DNA of 64,000 bases from Pseudorasbora parva (Eukaryota; Chordata; Actinopteri; Cypriniformes; Gobionidae). Below the pieces are notes generated by a model. That model was not told where the DNA came from and ran no database searches. It was given only the letters and a program-made list of their open reading frames with translations. Numbering within the stretch: position 1 is the first letter of the stretch; every line of letters begins with the position of its first letter. Position numbers and translations under genes: made by a program. Of this stretch, positions 63,734 through 64,000 are shown piece by piece. The stretch covers positions 39,482,653 through 39,546,652 of the forward strand of contig NC_090172.1 in NCBI RefSeq assembly GCF_024679245.1. The letters are read 5' to 3'.

Positions 63734-64000
63734 ATCTAGAACCAGATGATAACACCTCATTTTACATCCTCAATGTGGGCCAACCTCCTTCGCTGGTGAA
63801 CCAATCACACAGTCTCCAGCGACATGGAGGCCCGCCCCCAGCCCAACTCATCGCCACCTCCCCCTCCCTGCATGCCCACCAAAAGAACTATGAGCAAAAC
63901 TATACAACTACAGGGGTGGGTGGAGGAGGGAATGGACCACCAAAGGCCTTTGAATGTCCTAGCATCCAGATCACCTCCATTTCCCCAAGCTGCCAGCAGG
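63734..64000 (+). CDS. nfatc3: NFATc3, exon 2 (5' part, runs off window)
   Basis: The exon begins after ...TTTTTAG. Its first two bases complete the split GAT codon from exon 1. The protein continues DLEPDDNTSFYILNV, the NFATc3 pattern after the N-terminal exon, then a Ser/Pro/Gln-rich region (PPPAQLIATSPSLHAHQKNY), a VGGGGNG linker and PKAFECPSIQITSISPSC. PSIQIT (63958-63975) is the PxIxIT site that docks calcineurin, the phosphatase that triggers nuclear import. The frame is open to the window edge. The serine-rich region, SP repeats and Rel homology domain lie beyond it. Together with exon 1 this gives 119 complete residues. Confidence 0.95.

Overview
This window is vertebrate nuclear DNA, most likely from a cyprinid-type teleost. 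It holds long TG/CA, TA and TC microsatellites, L1, Ty3/Gypsy and DIRS retrotransposon relics, a Tc1-like transposase relic, and a dense population of hAT-type and TTAA-flanked DNA transposons of kinds common in carp- and zebrafish-like genomes. No bacterial, plastid or viral gene set is present. The species cannot be fixed from the sequence alone.

Only one host gene is recognised: nfatc3 on the + strand. Its first coding exon (20724-20814) encodes an NFATc3-like N-terminus with an acidic activation motif. A 42.9-kb intron 1 (20815-63733) follows. Exon 2 begins at 63734 and runs off the right edge just after the PSIQIT calcineurin-docking motif. Exon 1 lies in a CpG-rich promoter with a palindromic TGACGTCA site and a minimal AUG-UAG upstream ORF.

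Positions 1-20.2 kb are intergenic and hold decayed elements: a DIRS-type tyrosine recombinase relic (minus strand), an internally deleted Gypsy element with intact target-site duplications (TSDs), a palindromic MITE, a 4.5-kb broken L1 with a near-perfect 13-bp TSD, a Tc1-like transposase relic joined in frame to the 3' half of a chromodomain Gypsy element ending in a complete LTR, and a small TIR MITE.

Intron 1 is mainly a transposon landing zone. By matching terminal inverted repeats with flanking duplications I can delimit about 16 DNA-transposon insertions. Two are nested stacks: three hAT-like elements inside one another at 36287-43799, and a four-layer stack at 58861-63689 (hAT > large palindrome > hAT > TTAA MITE). 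Two elements keep recognisable coding exons, a BED zinc-finger start and an RWREL-type first exon. A third keeps a TTF-like zinc-finger fragment. Most assignments rest on termini and TSDs read by eye. No homology search was possible, so family names are the best reading rather than database calls. I found no convincing new multi-gene biological system. The most unusual content is the nested and chimeric transposon architecture.
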